NCBI GenBank assembly: GCA_000349905.1
Contig: KB722782.1
Location: 1-64,000, forward strand
Length of the DNA stretch: 64,000 nucleotides
Origin: Volvariella volvacea V23
Taxonomy: Eukaryota; Basidiomycota; Agaricomycetes; Agaricales; Pluteaceae
Reading direction: 5' to 3'
The notes under the pieces are model-generated. The model had not been told where the DNA came from. It did no database searches and saw only the letters and a program-made list of their open reading frames with translations. The position numbers and the translations under genes were made by a program. Shown piece after piece: positions 11,010 through 23,683 of this stretch (position 1 is the first letter of the stretch; every line of letters begins with the position of its first letter).

Positions 11010-11459
11010 TCAGACATTTCTAAAGACCTCGGTAATCACTTGAACAGTCGGATCACCTTTTTCGGAATTATCGGTGAAATTCCTGGCCACCATCCTCCCA
11101 TGCTTGTGTTTGTCGTTCATCACGATGTTTGCATCAATGTTCACTTGGGACTCATCTTCGGTCTTCAGGGCCTTTACGACATTCCGACTTCTACACATCA
11201 CAATCTTCCCCAATCTTCGGAACTTGACAGAAAGCTCAGTAACTTTCGAAGCCAATATCGACTCAGGTTTCTCAGGGAATTTCCAATAACTAATTTTGAG
11301 GGTGAAGGCAATTCAACAAGCCACGGAGTCTCCACAACTTATTCTACCGGATGCGATCCTTAAGCTCAAGGTTTCATGTGTTGCATAGAACCCAAGTGGC
11401 GAGTACCTCAGACCCTCAATCTGATCTTCCAAGAAGTAAGTCCATCCTTCCCTTCCCAT
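11010..11459 (-). CDS. unrecognised small protein, spliced (131 aa) or with one in-frame stop
   Basis: From an ATG at 11459 the reverse strand stays open to a stop at 11012-11010 except for a single in-frame TGA near 11310. Removing a 54-nt segment 11324-11271 (GTGGCT...CCTGAG, legal GT-AG ends, typical local intron size) keeps the frame and removes the stop, giving 131 residues: MGREGWTYFLEDQIEGLRYS at the start, SKVTELSVKFRRLGKIVMCR in the middle, and DNSEKGDPTVQVITEVFRNV at the end. The donor is not close to consensus, so a pseudogene with one nonsense mutation is a fair alternative. I do not recognise a family. Confidence 0.4.
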
Positions 11460-12220
11460 GCTCCCGTGTGCGCGCGGGCTTCCGGACTCCAAAGAAACAA
11501 CATATCAAACATAGCCTCCCCCCCAAAATTTTTTCTCTGACATGCGCTGATTCGTCGTCTAGAATACCAGCCACTTATCTCCATTATCCCCTTCCCCCTC
11601 CTTCCTAAAGAGTTTTTGATATGCCGAGAAGGGTTGCTGCGCGCGGCCTACGCTCTTACCTGTGCGCAATCAACCCTGCAAGGGATAACCCCGACTCACG
11701 GAATGAATTTGACTTACAGTAATAGGTGGGAAAATGTGAAATTTATTCCCTTACCATATACTCTACTTCATTTCCAATGATTTATGAGGGTCCCCTTTGC
11801 CCTTTGCCCTTAATGTAAGTGTGTGCGTGTCATATTGCTAAGAACTTCGACGTCACTGAAAACCCACACGCAATTTTATAATTTCCACAGTTCAGATCAG
11901 TCCTGTACAGGGATATAAATCTATGTCTTTTGGGATTTAATCCCCTCCTCTCTCCCTTCGCAACTCCTTTTCTATCTTGCATTGTCCTACCTTCACCCCC
12001 TTAACACCCAAGGACATTGCTGGGCAGGGAGACTTGACGTTTGAGCTTGAGCTTGAGAGCCGAGAGCTGTCTAGACGGGAACTCCTAATCCCCCAAGTCG
12101 GCTCCTCGCTCCTTACACTGCGGTTAAGCTCAAAGCGCCCCCTTACGGCTCTCGAGTTCGAGGTTGGGAATAGCAGAACGCGTAGGAAGAAAAAGGAAGA
12201 AGTCGAGGACTCGTTTTACC
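11460..12220 (+). other. upstream region of the 12.2-kb gene
   Basis: Holds the presumed promoter and 5' leader of the next gene, with a TATA-like GGGATATAAAT at about 11909-11919 and pyrimidine-rich DNA (CCCCTCCTCTCTCCC) just downstream. No coding sequence recognised. Confidence 0.45.
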
Positions 12221-14493
12221 ATGAAGTCCCCCGATCGAGCTTATACCGGTTTCTTCACTTCTGGCTTCGGTGCTGTTACTACTAAGAAGAGACAAGTACC
12301 TGTACCAGCGAACATTACAACTACCACCAGCCCTATGGTCCAGTCGCCCTGCTGTTCGGCTATGCCTTCTCGTGCACCTTCGCCTTCGCCTACTCCTACA
12401 CCTGGATCGTTTTTCTATCATTCAAGCGATACAGATTGGGATAATATGTCGCCTTCACCGTTGGCATCTCCGACATCTACTACCTTCGCATCCGGTCAGT
12501 GCCCATATCCACCCCCACCAGCACCACCGGTGCTGACATCGCCTTCGACTAAATCACTAAAGCGAAGTCGGAGAGCGTCGTTGGCTTCTCTTTCTTCGAG
12601 GCTGTTGGCACGGGTGCGGTCTACGTCGACTTCCGGTGGGAAAGGAGATGATGATGGTGCTAGTACTAAGACGAGGAAGAAGAATGCGGACGGAAATGGA
12701 TTTTGGACACCTTCAAGGTCGAATTCAAGGTCGAGGTATGCGAATGGGAATGCCTCTGAGGTTTGGGTAGCCAATCGCGGAAGGTCGGTTGCCTTTTATG
12801 TTCACACCACAATACTGTTTCGCTGACCCCTTGTACCTTGCCCTTTCACCAAAATAGTGTCGATGACGATAGCTTGTACAACAACTACCATGCCGGTTTT
12901 GAGCAAGGACCTCTCGATCCATTCGCCTCCGCACCGGATTCAAAGTCGATCTTCATCGAATTGACACCAACTGAATCGTACTTTGCCTCCACACCACAAC
13001 TGAACTATAGCAGCAACTCGTCTTCTGGCCCAGGAACACCGAGCTCTGCAAAACTAGATTATTCTGCCTATCCATGGTCGCTCGAGCCTCTCCCCACGAC
13101 TACGACTACGACCACGATACCTGCTGGTGCTTCATCAACACCAGCACTCTCTGGTTCGGGTTCGGGTCCTGGATCGGGAATAGGACTTGGACCGGGGCAT
13201 AAAGCTTGGGCATCAATTTCTTCCCCATCTTCGCCTGCGTTTATCCCCGTGTCAAGGACCTCAACCCCGACTAAGATGGCAGCAACGACAACAGATGGAC
13301 AGGGAGACAGGATATGCGGACGTGGCCGTGAACGTGGGCGCCATCAACACCAACAGAGTCTCTTATCCTTCTCATTCTTATCCAAGAAGAAGAGTACTAG
13401 CCCTGCTCAAGCTACCGCCTCGCAATCGACTCCATCGACTCCCGTTCAAACACGGAGGTCATTCCAAATCCCCAGGTCACATTCTCAACAGGAGCGGCCG
13501 TCTACTCCGTTATGCGGTCCGCCACTCTCACAGATGACAAGACCGTATCAGGGAAGCAATAGCTCTTTGAGTCGACTCGTTCCCAATCGTGGTCCACCGC
13601 TCCCTCCACCTCCTCTTTCACCGCCGCCGGTACCGCCTAAGCCACATGGCTATAAGCCTGGTAGTCTCGGCGGCAGAAGTCAAAGCCGCCAAGGCGAGAT
13701 TAGCGTAGCCCGGGCCCAGCATGCCAGAACTCCGAGTCAAGTTTCGACGATCAGCAATCTGAGTCGCTCGTCCAGTCGGAGCTTGAGCACTAGAGTAAGA
13801 CTTGGAATAGAGGGAGGCCCGAGGCCTCGTAAAAGCGCTAGTAGTCGGAATGGGCATGGGAAGCCGCTCACTTGGTTTATTGAGGAGGAGGATAGTCCTT
13901 CGAGAAGCTCAAGTCCTAGTTCTGGGTCGAGTTCAAGTTCGAGCCTGAGCCCGAGTCCTATACCCGGAGCTGGTGTATCGGTGTCAGCGTCTAGATCTAC
14001 ATCTGCGTTGGCAACCATGTCGATGTCGTCAACTGCGTTCCCGAAGAAAGAGACCAAGAGTCCGCTGTCGATTGCTTTGTCTTCACCTATGTCGTTGTCT
14101 TCACCGAGGTTGCCGTTATCGCCTATTATGCAGAACCGAAGGGAGCATTTGATGGAGCAAGGGAGGATGGAGCAGGAGATGGAGGATGATGAAGAGGTAG
14201 ATCAGCTCGGTTTGTTGCGAAGCGCGGGCAGGGGCGTTATGCCACCGAGGGGGCCAAGAGATCCTGTCAGCAAGAAAAAGAGGTTTGGGGTCGTGCAGTT
14301 CAGAGGTGAGACCGCGGGTTACCGAAGCGGGAGTGGGAGTGGAAGCGGATGTACGAGCGGCAGCACTAGCGCATGCACAACCACCACCGCAAGCACAAGC
14401 ACAAGCGGTTGCACGGACGAAAGCTCCATTGACGATGAGAAACTCCTTCGTGAGTGGGAAACGTTTCAGAGGAGACTCTTCGTATGTGATTAA
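12221..14493 (+). CDS. low-complexity Ser/Pro-rich protein (732 aa), unknown function
   Basis: Exon 1 is 12221-12783 and exon 2 12858-14493 with a 74-nt phase-2 intron; together 733 codons. The start MKSPDRAYTGFFTSGFGAV is the first ATG of the open frame and follows TTTACC. The protein is almost entirely disordered: Ser/Pro/Thr tracts, a basic patch (KSLKRSRRASLASLSSRLLA, residues about 105-125) that could be a nuclear signal or a phosphosite cluster, a proline stretch PPLPPPPLSPPPVPPKP that looks like an SH3 ligand, and an acidic then glycine/serine-rich C-terminus ending LLREWETFQRRLFVCD. The short helical C-terminal end and the N-terminal 20 residues are the parts most likely to be conserved. 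No enzymatic domain is visible. Confidence 0.75.
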
Positions 14494-16304
14494 TCGAACG
14501 AAAGGATCTCGTGCCACCTTTTTCTTTTCTGTTTCGTTCTCTGTCTCTGCTATCTCTATCTCTGCTGCTTTCCTTGTCTTAGCTCCCGTTTATCTGGCAT
14601 TCATGTTGCTCTTGGTCATTTGGTTTGTGGTTGCACTTTCTTTCCCGGAGATTTTGTTTTTGTAGCGTCACACATCACCCACTCATACTGAGCTCCACGT
14701 TTAGCTGTGCGTCCCCTCAACACGCCCACACTTTTCGTTCTCTTTGCTATATTTCTGGTTTCTCCGGGACTTCGTCGCGTTGTTGTATTCTTATTCTTTG
14801 TTTCCGTGCCTTTGGTTCCACGTCTCGCTTCTTCCATTCCTGCAGAGACGCTACCCTACCACAGCCTGAAACTCTGCCCTCTGTGTCTGTCTCTTCCACC
14901 GTGACCCTTTGCTTCCTTCTCCTTCACTCCAGTACCGCTTCGATTTTCCTAGTCGTGATCAGGCGACATTTGAGCCACCCCAACCCCTTTTCTGCTCCTC
15001 GAATGCCAGGACTATTCAAGTTTCAATACTTTAATTCCAGTTCTTGGACTTGTATCGGCAGAACAATTTCCACGTCAACCCCTTCCCCTTCCCCTTCCCC
15101 TCTCCGTTCTCCCCTCAATCCGCCCCTGCCAATTCCCCTTTCCTTCGGTTACGAGTTGAACTCGTGCATGACTCGCCCCCTGCTTATGGTGTGCGGTCAT
15201 GTTAACATTGTATTCTCACCCGCTAGAGGAGTCGGGTATCGCAAAGGCGTTGACCCACTCCATTATCCTTCGTCCCTTCCATTGACACCCTCCACCGTTG
15301 TCTCAATTATCTTATTGCTTAGACTTATTTTTACTTATTCGCATTCGTTTTCAACTCAAAACTCAAAACCCATGTACAGAATAGAAGGTTTTTGTGTAAA
15401 TATTAGTGTAGCTGTTTTCGAGGTTGTTAGGTATCTATCTGTCTATGGAATATATGCACCTATGCTTTATGCCCTATCCTTACACCTGGTCGTGTGGTAC
15501 TGATATGAGTTTTGATATGATACGTGGTGTAGCGGGGCTGTCAAGCCAACTCCGCGCGGGGTTTGTTTCAAACGGCTATGATCCACGAACACGAGGCAGC
15601 TTGTAGAGGGTTTTCCGATCAGTCAAGCTGGCTGGAAAGTGCAGGGGTAGGGAGGCGGTGAAGTGAAACGGAAATTTCGTCGTCGAGGTTCTAGGTGGTT
15701 GAGTGGCGTATACGCCACAGCCTAAAGGAAAGCAAAATGGTAGCAAGAACATTCTATTGGCAAGGCACCGGTCTCTTGACATTTGCAAGGCCGTGTAATT
15801 GGGGTAACGTGGCACTCAATCAATAGCCCGGGGTATTTTTGTCACTGAGTGGGCTGTGAATACAAACGATCAGGAGATGCGGCAATGAAATACGGAGCAA
15901 GGAGACAAGAATACTACTAGCTATACATGGAGCACAAAATTGATGTATAGGTGATGTAGAGTTGATCGTGACAGGTATCGTTAGTTGGTTCGTTCGTTAG
16001 ATGGCACTCGGGCTCGTGTATGTGTACGTGAAGAACAAAGAGAAAGAAAAACGAAAACGAAAAACGAAACAAATGCAAGACAGGACAGGACAAGACAAGA
16101 TCAAGAGATACAGTAAATCAGTACATACATTTCATGCAGATCGTCAAACAATGAAGTGAAAAGCGGAACCAATGAGGAGTCAGATGGCAAAAAGGAAATG
16201 TAAGCACACAAGAGGGACAAGATGGGAAATGAAAAAGGGTAGAAAGGAACCATCAATCTGGGACATTCTCACCCTGTGGCCTCGTGGCGTATTATGGGCG
16301 TACT
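14494..16304. other. convergent 3' flanks, no gene
   Basis: The forward strand is strongly pyrimidine-rich from 14510 to about 15350, as expected of a long 3' UTR; it keeps a frame open by composition only. From about 16020 to 16260 the forward strand is purine-rich (runs such as GAGAAAGAAAAACGAAAACG), which on the reverse strand is the matching pyrimidine-rich 3' UTR of the arrestin gene. No independent gene supported. Confidence 0.55.
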
Positions 16305-19300
16305 CTAAGAGGATGATCCTTGATACTTCTTGATCAAATCCCTCAGTCTCGCTTGTCCAAAGCCCAAATCTGGCGTAGATGACTTGGACGCTGGCGCTGA
16401 AGGATTGGCGGCGCTAGAATTAGTTCCGGAGGCAAGCGGATGGAGGTTTCTAGTCTTGGGCCCCGGGGATAATGGCGTCGAGGATTGGTGATGCGATGAT
16501 GCGAATGGTGAAACCCGAGGCGTTGACGACCCCAATGTTGGGGTAGTAGCCGACGGTGTGGAAGAAGACGAGGGCGGGAGCGGGCTGGGGACTTTGATCG
16601 GGGATTTAGGCGTAGGAGTAGACGGCGTGTCCTTAGTTGAGGTGCGCATAGAGTCGAGTGAAGTCGTAAGTTTTGGTGGGTGATTGTCATTCCTATACTT
16701 TCCTCCACTTTCAACGATGCTTGGAAGTGAACCGACCACAGGAGGAATGCCAGCACTTGCTTGAGACCTTGCAGGCCTTGCGAGGGATGCAGTTGATGAA
16801 AGGGTCGGTGTTGCATGTGAAGACGACAACACAGCTGGGACAGAGGGTGATTTGACGATATTGCGTTTCCTCCCTGCAAAATCGACCAGTTGCCCCGCAT
16901 TGGTATTGGCGTTCGTACCGAACGCGGGTATGGAATTCGTCCTATTGGCTCTCGATGCCGGCGGAGTAGATGACCCATCCTTGGGCAGAGGGTTTATTGC
17001 CTTCATTAGGCCTGGGACATTCCTCAGTACGGGGGCCTGCTTGACACTATCCTGTAGATCGGTAGAGGATGTTGACGCAGACGTGGATGCAAGCCCAGGT
17101 GTTCTTCTCCCATTGCTAGTTGTTGCTTTGGTAGGACTTTCACCAATCCCAACCATGTACTTGGCCGAAACGTTCCCAACAACGGGAGACTTGGGGGGTA
17201 ACACTGCCGGCGAGCGTGCTGATATCCCCGGACGGCTCGGAGGGCGGTCAACAGGCGATTTGTAGTCTCCGACAGATGGGATAGTGTAACTCGTACTTGA
17301 CGGTCGCAACGGATATTGCGACACCGAGGCCAATCTACCCGGTGTCCCCGATCTCAGAATATCAACCCCGGACGGCTCGCTTGCACTTGACTGAAGGGCG
17401 CTCGGCTTGGGCTTTGGTGGTACGGGGGGTGGTTGGTCGTTCTGATCAGTATCAATGTTGTCCGTTCCTACAGGGATGTTAGCACTCTTCTTGGAAATTG
17501 ATCCAATAGGTATAGACGTACCAATGAGAGGAGTCGCAGGACCGCTGTGGGTTGGAGGATTTCCGATGGGCTGAGTACGCAACTGAGGCGATTGAGGACT
17601 TTCCACCCCTGTATCCTTGAGTCTCTGTCGTTTCAACCCCGCATAATCCTTATCCTTGTCCTTGTCTTTCGTAGCCGCCGAGTTGGCGTTAGCCCCGCCA
17701 CCCGACAATGCACCCGAGGCCCACAGATTCGCTACAGCTGTCACCTGCCCGCCCCTCCCGCCTCGTGCACTGCGAATGTCATATTTGACCTCATTGCCAT
17801 CCTTGTCAGGAGGAGGGGGAGGGAACCCAGGAAGCCTAGGCGCTAAATGCGTAGGCTTCTTCGGGGAAGGCAGCTCCAGATTTTCCCTAAGAGCCTGCAA
17901 AGCTTTTTTCCTCCCTTCAATTCCACCAATACCATTATTCGATTGAGGCTGGGGCTGATTATTCCGAACCGGTGTGAAACTAGTTCCGGAACCAGATATA
18001 TTATTCAACTTGGGCGCGGGGGAGTTTGGAGAAGACGATGGAGGGGACACATTCCTGTTTGTTCTGATCGTTTGCGGCTTGCCCAGTCTGGCAAAGGGTG
18101 ACGATGATAAGAATGCAGGGAGGGATATACCGGCAATGCCGGTTTTTGGGGCTTTTTTGCCATCTTCGGGTTTATTAAGGTTAGGCGGTATGGGCGTATT
18201 TGCTTTAGGTGTACTTGCAGGAGCAGCTATTGTAGTCGTTAGCGGAGAATCGTTGGCTGTGGGGGGAGCAGGTGAGGGCGCGTCTTGGGACCACAAATCG
18301 GCAATTCGCCGAGCTTCTTCTGCGACGGTCGAGTCCTTCGTTATTGGCCTTCGTTGGAACATATCCCCGAGCCTCTTGAATGTGCTAACCGGAACAAATC
18401 CAGAAGATCGAGGATTGGGGCTTGCTTCAGAATCACCAGCACCTGAAATCGCTGGCGACACGGGTTTAGGCGAAACATCCCTCTTCCGCTCACGATCAGG
18501 AGAGGCCTCGTCGCCAAGTGGTGAGCCCGCTCTGCTAGGGGGACGAGAGGAATCTCCAGGGAACGAAGGTGTGCGAGGGATAGGTTTAAAGTCAATCATA
18601 ACAGAAAGACTCCTCTCGTCTGAAGGTGGCTGCGCAGCAGCTGGGAAGCTTCTAACGACACTTGGGCTTTCAGGTGGCGGAACTTCGTCTGGTGGAGGTG
18701 GAATGACAGGATCCAAACCACCCAACCACGCTGCAACTCGTCCTTTGGCCGTCTCCCTCTTCTTCTGCCCTTCTGACTCTCTACCTCGCGGCTTGTTCTT
18801 TCCGCCTGGTTTTTTCTCTGGCTCTTGGACGTCCCCTACTCCTGCCTCTTTCTCTCCAGACCGTATTTGAGTCGGATCTCGTTCACGTTGCTGAAGCCTC
18901 ATAAATTCTTCATCCAGCTCTGTCCCTTTGGGTCTCTCTTTCCTCCTTCCACGATCAGTTCCCTTTCCTTTCTTCCGGACATTCTCGCCTTCATCGCCAG
19001 ACTTGGCTTTATGCGTTCTATCATCCCCATCCGAATCATGTTCCCTCTCCCTCTCCTTCCCTTTCACCATCAATTCACCAAACTCTCCAGCACCCTCGCG
19101 TTCTCTTTCTCTTTCCCTCTCGCGTTCTCTCGCACTCTCCCTCTCCTTCCGGATTCTCTCCATCTCCCTTTCCATCTCCTTCTCAACCTCATCCACCAGC
19201 CTCAGGCTCGAAATCGCCGATTCATTCATCGCCCCACTGCCCTCGTCCAGACTCTCGCTGACGCTCCCGCTCCCGCCGTTCACGCCCATCCCGGTACTAG

Positions 19301-20933
19301 TGCCAGTACCAGGTCTGCTAGCGCTGCCGGTCCCAATACTGATGCCAACTCCAGCACTTGAGCGATTATTCGTATTTGTAGTAGTATTAGTGTTCGTGCT
19401 AGTGGTAACACCAGCACTCGTACTCGAAGCCCCTTCTCTTCTATGCTTGGGCGCAGCACTCGCGTCGGTGCTCACTCTAAAAGCATCCCCACCACCCACT
19501 CCCCCTCCGCCTGTGCTAGACGACGAAGCAGGAATCTCAATAGGCCTTAAAATACTCCTCACGTCCGGCCTCTTCTCTCCTTCCTTCCTGCCAACTGCAT
19601 TCCCATTCGCGTTCGAGTTCACATTGGCATTGTTGCTAGGCGTCAGATCCATCTTCCTCGTCCCAACCTCGGCAATCAGCCGCCTCTCCAACGCGTCCAG
19701 CCCGCTTTCCTGTTTCTGGCTCTGCTCCTGCTTCCAGTTCCGGTTCTGGTCTTGCTTCCGACTTTGGCTCTGCTGGCTCTGATTTTGGCTCTGCTGGCTC
19801 TGATTTTGGCTTTGGCTTTGGCTTTGATTAAGCAGAAGAGACTGCTGAGGCGTACGCTCCTTCCGATGCCGAGAGGGCATAACAGCCGTCAAAGTCGGTG
19901 TAGGCGGTGTAGGCGGGGACTCTGAAACGGCTCCTGCCGCCGTAGACCCAGCCGCCCTCGTCATTAATATTGGTGTCGTAGACACAGACAATCCCAGCCC
20001 CGCAGCCGGCTTCTGCTGCTGCTGCTGTTCTTGAGATCCTTGACGTTTCTTGGTGGGCGATGTAGAAGTAAGATTCGAGAAGTATATATCTGCCCGTGGT
20101 CTCCCTCCCGCTCCCTTACTCTCAGAGGGCTTAGTAGGAACCGGGGGATAAGGCAACGTCTTGTCCACCGCCGCATCCTGATTTCTATCCCGATCCGTAC
20201 TCTCCTCCACCTCCGCTGCCTGTCTCGCTCTCGACCTGGATCTTGACCTCGACTTTGACTTTGACCTCCTCGACTTATCCCTCCTCACCCTCAACCTATT
20301 CCTATCCTCACCCTCTCCTTCATCGTCCCCCTCCCCCTCCCTCTCCATCTCCCGCCTCCTCCTCCCATCTCTACCACCAGCACCCTCGACATCCAACCTC
20401 TCGCCCGTCATCTCCCCGCTCATATCGCTCCCCCTCCTCTCCCCCTCCTCCGCCATCCTCTCCAGCTGCTCCACGCGCTCGCTGACGCTCGCGTTCTTGG
20501 CGTTCTTGGCGCTCTTGACGCTTCCGCCATAGCCGCCACCACCAGCGGCGGCGGCGGCGGCAGCATGCGGATACGGCGAGGACTTGGCATAGTCGCTGCT
20601 GAACGAATGCTTGGGCGACAGCACCGGCCTCGGGGAGTGCACGACCCCGTCTGGCGTATGTGCGTTGCGCTCCCTTGTCGTCCTTGCCCCGCCGATCGTG
20701 TTGGCTCCACCGATCGTGTTGGCTCCGCCGTTGGCGTTGAGGGCATTGAGCACGTGAGGGTGGCTTTGGCTTGATGCAGGTGGCGGGAGAGGGAGTGTGC
20801 GGTGGTACGGGTACGGCTCGCCGTCGTTGCCCGTCCCCGCCTGTTCGTGTTCGTACTGGGCTTGGTCTGAGTGCTCGTGCTGCCCGGGAGGGTACTGCCC
20901 CGGAACATGCAAATCCTCATACCCATACTCCTG

Positions 20934-20968
<35 letters not shown>

Positions 20969-23235
20969 CCTGCTGATCCGCATACCATTCTGACTGCCCA
21001 CGCCCATGTCCATGCGCATACACCTCCCCCTCCTCCCCATCTCCAACTCCGACAGCCAAGCCGAGCTCCAAAGCCTCGCCGACAGGGTACCGATGTGCGA
21101 CAGGCGACGCGGAGCGGTGCCGGTGCCGTGCCGACGCCCTCAGCTGGTGCGCGATGCGGGACGCGCGTGTGCCCTTGCCTTGTTCGCCTTCTACCGGAGC
21201 TGGAGCCGGGGCTGGTGTTGGAGCTGGGGCTGGGACGTGTGTGGTGGAGGGTGGTGCGATGGCTGGTGGCACAGAGGGCGGAGCAGGAGCAGGAGTAGGG
21301 GACGTCGGCGAAATGGCGTTCGCGCCGATCGTCAGCGGATGCGGGTACACGCTCATCGGCAGCCCCGAGATGTACCCCTGCTGGTGATACTGTGGCTGGT
21401 GCTGCTGTGGCTGGTGCTGTTGTGGATGCGGATGCGGATAGCCTTGGTGCGGGTCGTGATACCCCTGCTGCTGCTGATGGACAACATTCGCCGCTGGGGG
21501 GTGGTTGTAATACTGCACAGGCCCAGGAGCAGGAGCAGGCGTCGCGGTGGGCAGCGGAGCCGTACTCACAGGCGGCCCCACGCTCTGCGTCCTCACCAGA
21601 TAATTCGTCGGCGCATGAGCTGGAGGCTGCACCTGGGGGTGGGAAGGAAGAGCACCCGTATTCACGGGCGCAATGCCGAGTCCGACGCCAGTAGCGGCAG
21701 GGAGTAGAGGCTGCTGTCCTGGAGCGGGTGTAGACGAGACTGGGAGGTAAGCATACGGCTGGGGAGAGTGCACGACCGGAATCGGAGGCGGGATCCACAC
21801 GTGCTGCTGTTGTTGCTGTTGCTGGTGGGGATCTACGTAAGGTTGGATATTATGTATATTATTAGGCGCTGGCGTAGCCGGCGGAAGTGCGGCGTGGCCG
21901 TGTGCGTAAGGTGTGTATGGCGAATAGATCTGGTCTTGTGTAGCGGAAGGGGGAAGGGCGTGGTGGTGGTGGGACAGTGGGTGAGGGAGTCCAGGGGTGG
22001 GAGCTGGACCGGGTGTGTATGGATGGGCATAGGGATCTTGAAGTGGTACTTCTGGTTCTGGGAGTGCATTTGGGTGGACAACATGAACCGGTATCTCTAG
22101 TACAATGTCTTTACTATTACAAAACAGTCAGTTCTCAAACGACACGCAGGGTGATGTAACACGGAGGCCACCACTCACCTCCCCAACGGCATGCTAATCT
22201 TCACGCCCACAAAACACCTAATCTCAAATATCGAGTCCGTGATCTTGCCCTCCGCCTCGTCGCCCTTGAGCAGCCCGCCGCGGACGCTGCGCGCCGAGGC
22301 GGGGACGTCGAAGACTAGGCTAGCGACGCCCTCCACGCCCGGGGGGACGATATACTCTGGCCCGCGAAACGGCACGCTCAACAGCGTGTCCGTGAGCTGC
22401 AGCGGGTTCTTGTCCGACAGCGGCGAGTGGGGGAGGTGCAGCCGGCGCGTCATCGTCACCGTCAGCCCCGTATTCTGCCAAACACCGACACCACATCAGC
22501 CTCGGCAGCCGCAACAACAGCAACGACCACACACCTTCTTGTTCGAGTGGTTCTTGACATGCAGCTCGACGCACGCGCTCTCCCCCGCCACGACGATCCC
22601 GCCCGCGATCCGGCCCTGGGCCCACACCTTGCCAAACTCGCCGACGACCGTGCACTCGGCGTCCGACCGGCCAAAGTCCTCCTCGAAGCCCTCGACGACA
22701 TCGAGCTCCTGCTTGTCGAGCACGGTGCGGCGCTCGCCGCGCCAGAACACGGCCACGCTCGCGCGCAGCTCGTACCGCACCCTGGCGAGGCCGGACGCGA
22801 AGGCGATGGCCGGCGGGGACGTGGACGGGAGCGGGATGCGGAAGAGGAAGGTGGAGATGCCGCGGCGGGCTTGGTAGTACGAGTCGGGGAGCGGGGGGTC
22901 GCCTGGTTGCGGGTAGGCCTGGACGGCGTTGGAGGGCGGGAGGCCGGGGCCCTGGAAGAGGCGGCGGGTGTAGAGGAACTGGGAGGTCGCGGAGTGGTCG
23001 CGGGACGTAAGCTCTGCGAGGCGTGATCAGCGTGAGACGGTGTAGGAAGAAGGACGGGGGCACCTTGGACGGCGAAGAGCTCGACCATCATGGTGCCGAT
23101 GCCGAGACCCTTGTCTGCGCGACACTCGACCTCCATTTTGCCGCCGACGTGCTTTCCGGCGACGAAGATGGGGTCTGGGATGGCCATCGAGACCCTGACC
23201 TTGGGGTGGTGCGGGGATGCGTTCATGGGCTCCAT
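16305..23235 (-). CDS. alpha-arrestin with very long disordered C-terminal tail (2251 aa)
   Basis: Arrestin-fold adaptor; fungal alpha-arrestins typically guide ubiquitination and endocytosis of membrane transporters. Exons: 23235-23064, 23013-22535, 22474-22179, 22113-16305; introns 50, 60 and 65 nt. Residues 1-300 or so form the arrestin N and C sandwiches: HPKVRVSMAIPDPIFVAGKH, GKMEVECRADKGLGIGTMMV, RGISTFLFRIPLP, YELRASVAVFWRGERRTVLD, then SLVFDVPASARS, TDSIFEIRCFVGVKI and DIVLEIPVHVVHP, which closes the second sandwich. The remaining about 1870 residues are Pro/Gln/Ser/Gly-rich, with GYGYGYG, QSQSQNQ and Glu/Arg repeats (a long charged stretch near EREREREREREG), and end in a short helix, LGFGQARLRDLIKKYQGSSS. 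I see no PPxY motif. Tails of this size are unusual for the family. The start is the first ATG in frame and precedes the arrestin strand. Confidence 0.85.
20934..20968 (+). repeat. CCCATA hexanucleotide microsatellite inside a coding region
   Basis: About six tandem CCCATA units on the forward strand; on the reverse (coding) strand they specify alternating Gly-Tyr in the arrestin tail. A likely length-variable site. Confidence 0.8.
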
Positions 23236-23683
23236 CGTGGTTCGGGTGCTCGGTTCGCTGAGATGTTCGTCAAAGGTTGAAAATAGTTGGGTGTTCGTTA
23301 TTGTACTGTCTATGTGGTTGAGAGGACCTGGAGGGCACTGGCGCTGTCCAGGACGATGGCGATGAGGTGATTAGATGGACATGCAGAGGCTATGAGCAGG
23401 GTTCACGGGGAGAGGGGGAAGGGGGACATAGGGGTGGATGAAGGACGGGAAGCCAAAGTTTGGCCTGCTTACCGCCTTGCGCTCGTTTTTGGTTTATCAC
23501 CCTCACATGCCGCCGCGGCTCCTCTGCCCCGCACGACCCAGGAACGTTCGTCAGTCCGTAAAACCCTTGGAATGGCTGGGTATATTGCCGGCGACGGCGA
23601 GTACACTACAATCTGCCAGACAAAAGCCAACGTCGTCCTAGATACATCGTACAAGACATGGGCATCATCTCGTCCGACATCGC
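23236..23683. other. arrestin upstream region and 3' flank of this interval's neighbour
   Basis: About 450 bases between the arrestin start and the stop of the next reverse-strand gene. The arrestin promoter must lie here; I see no clear TATA box and no coding sequence. Confidence 0.45.

Noticed and set aside
14625..15503. 292-codon forward ORF after the 12.2-kb gene
   Set aside because: Composition is that of a pyrimidine-rich 3' UTR; Ser/Leu/Phe/Pro content follows from C/T richness and there is no domain or splice support.
18928..19782. 284-codon forward ORF opposite the arrestin tail
   Set aside because: Mirror of Glu/Arg and Ser repeats in the real frame (reads as Ser/Leu/Pro runs).
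20934..20968. telomere-like repeat
   Set aside because: CCCATA is not a telomeric unit and the tract codes for Gly-Tyr repeats in frame within a gene.
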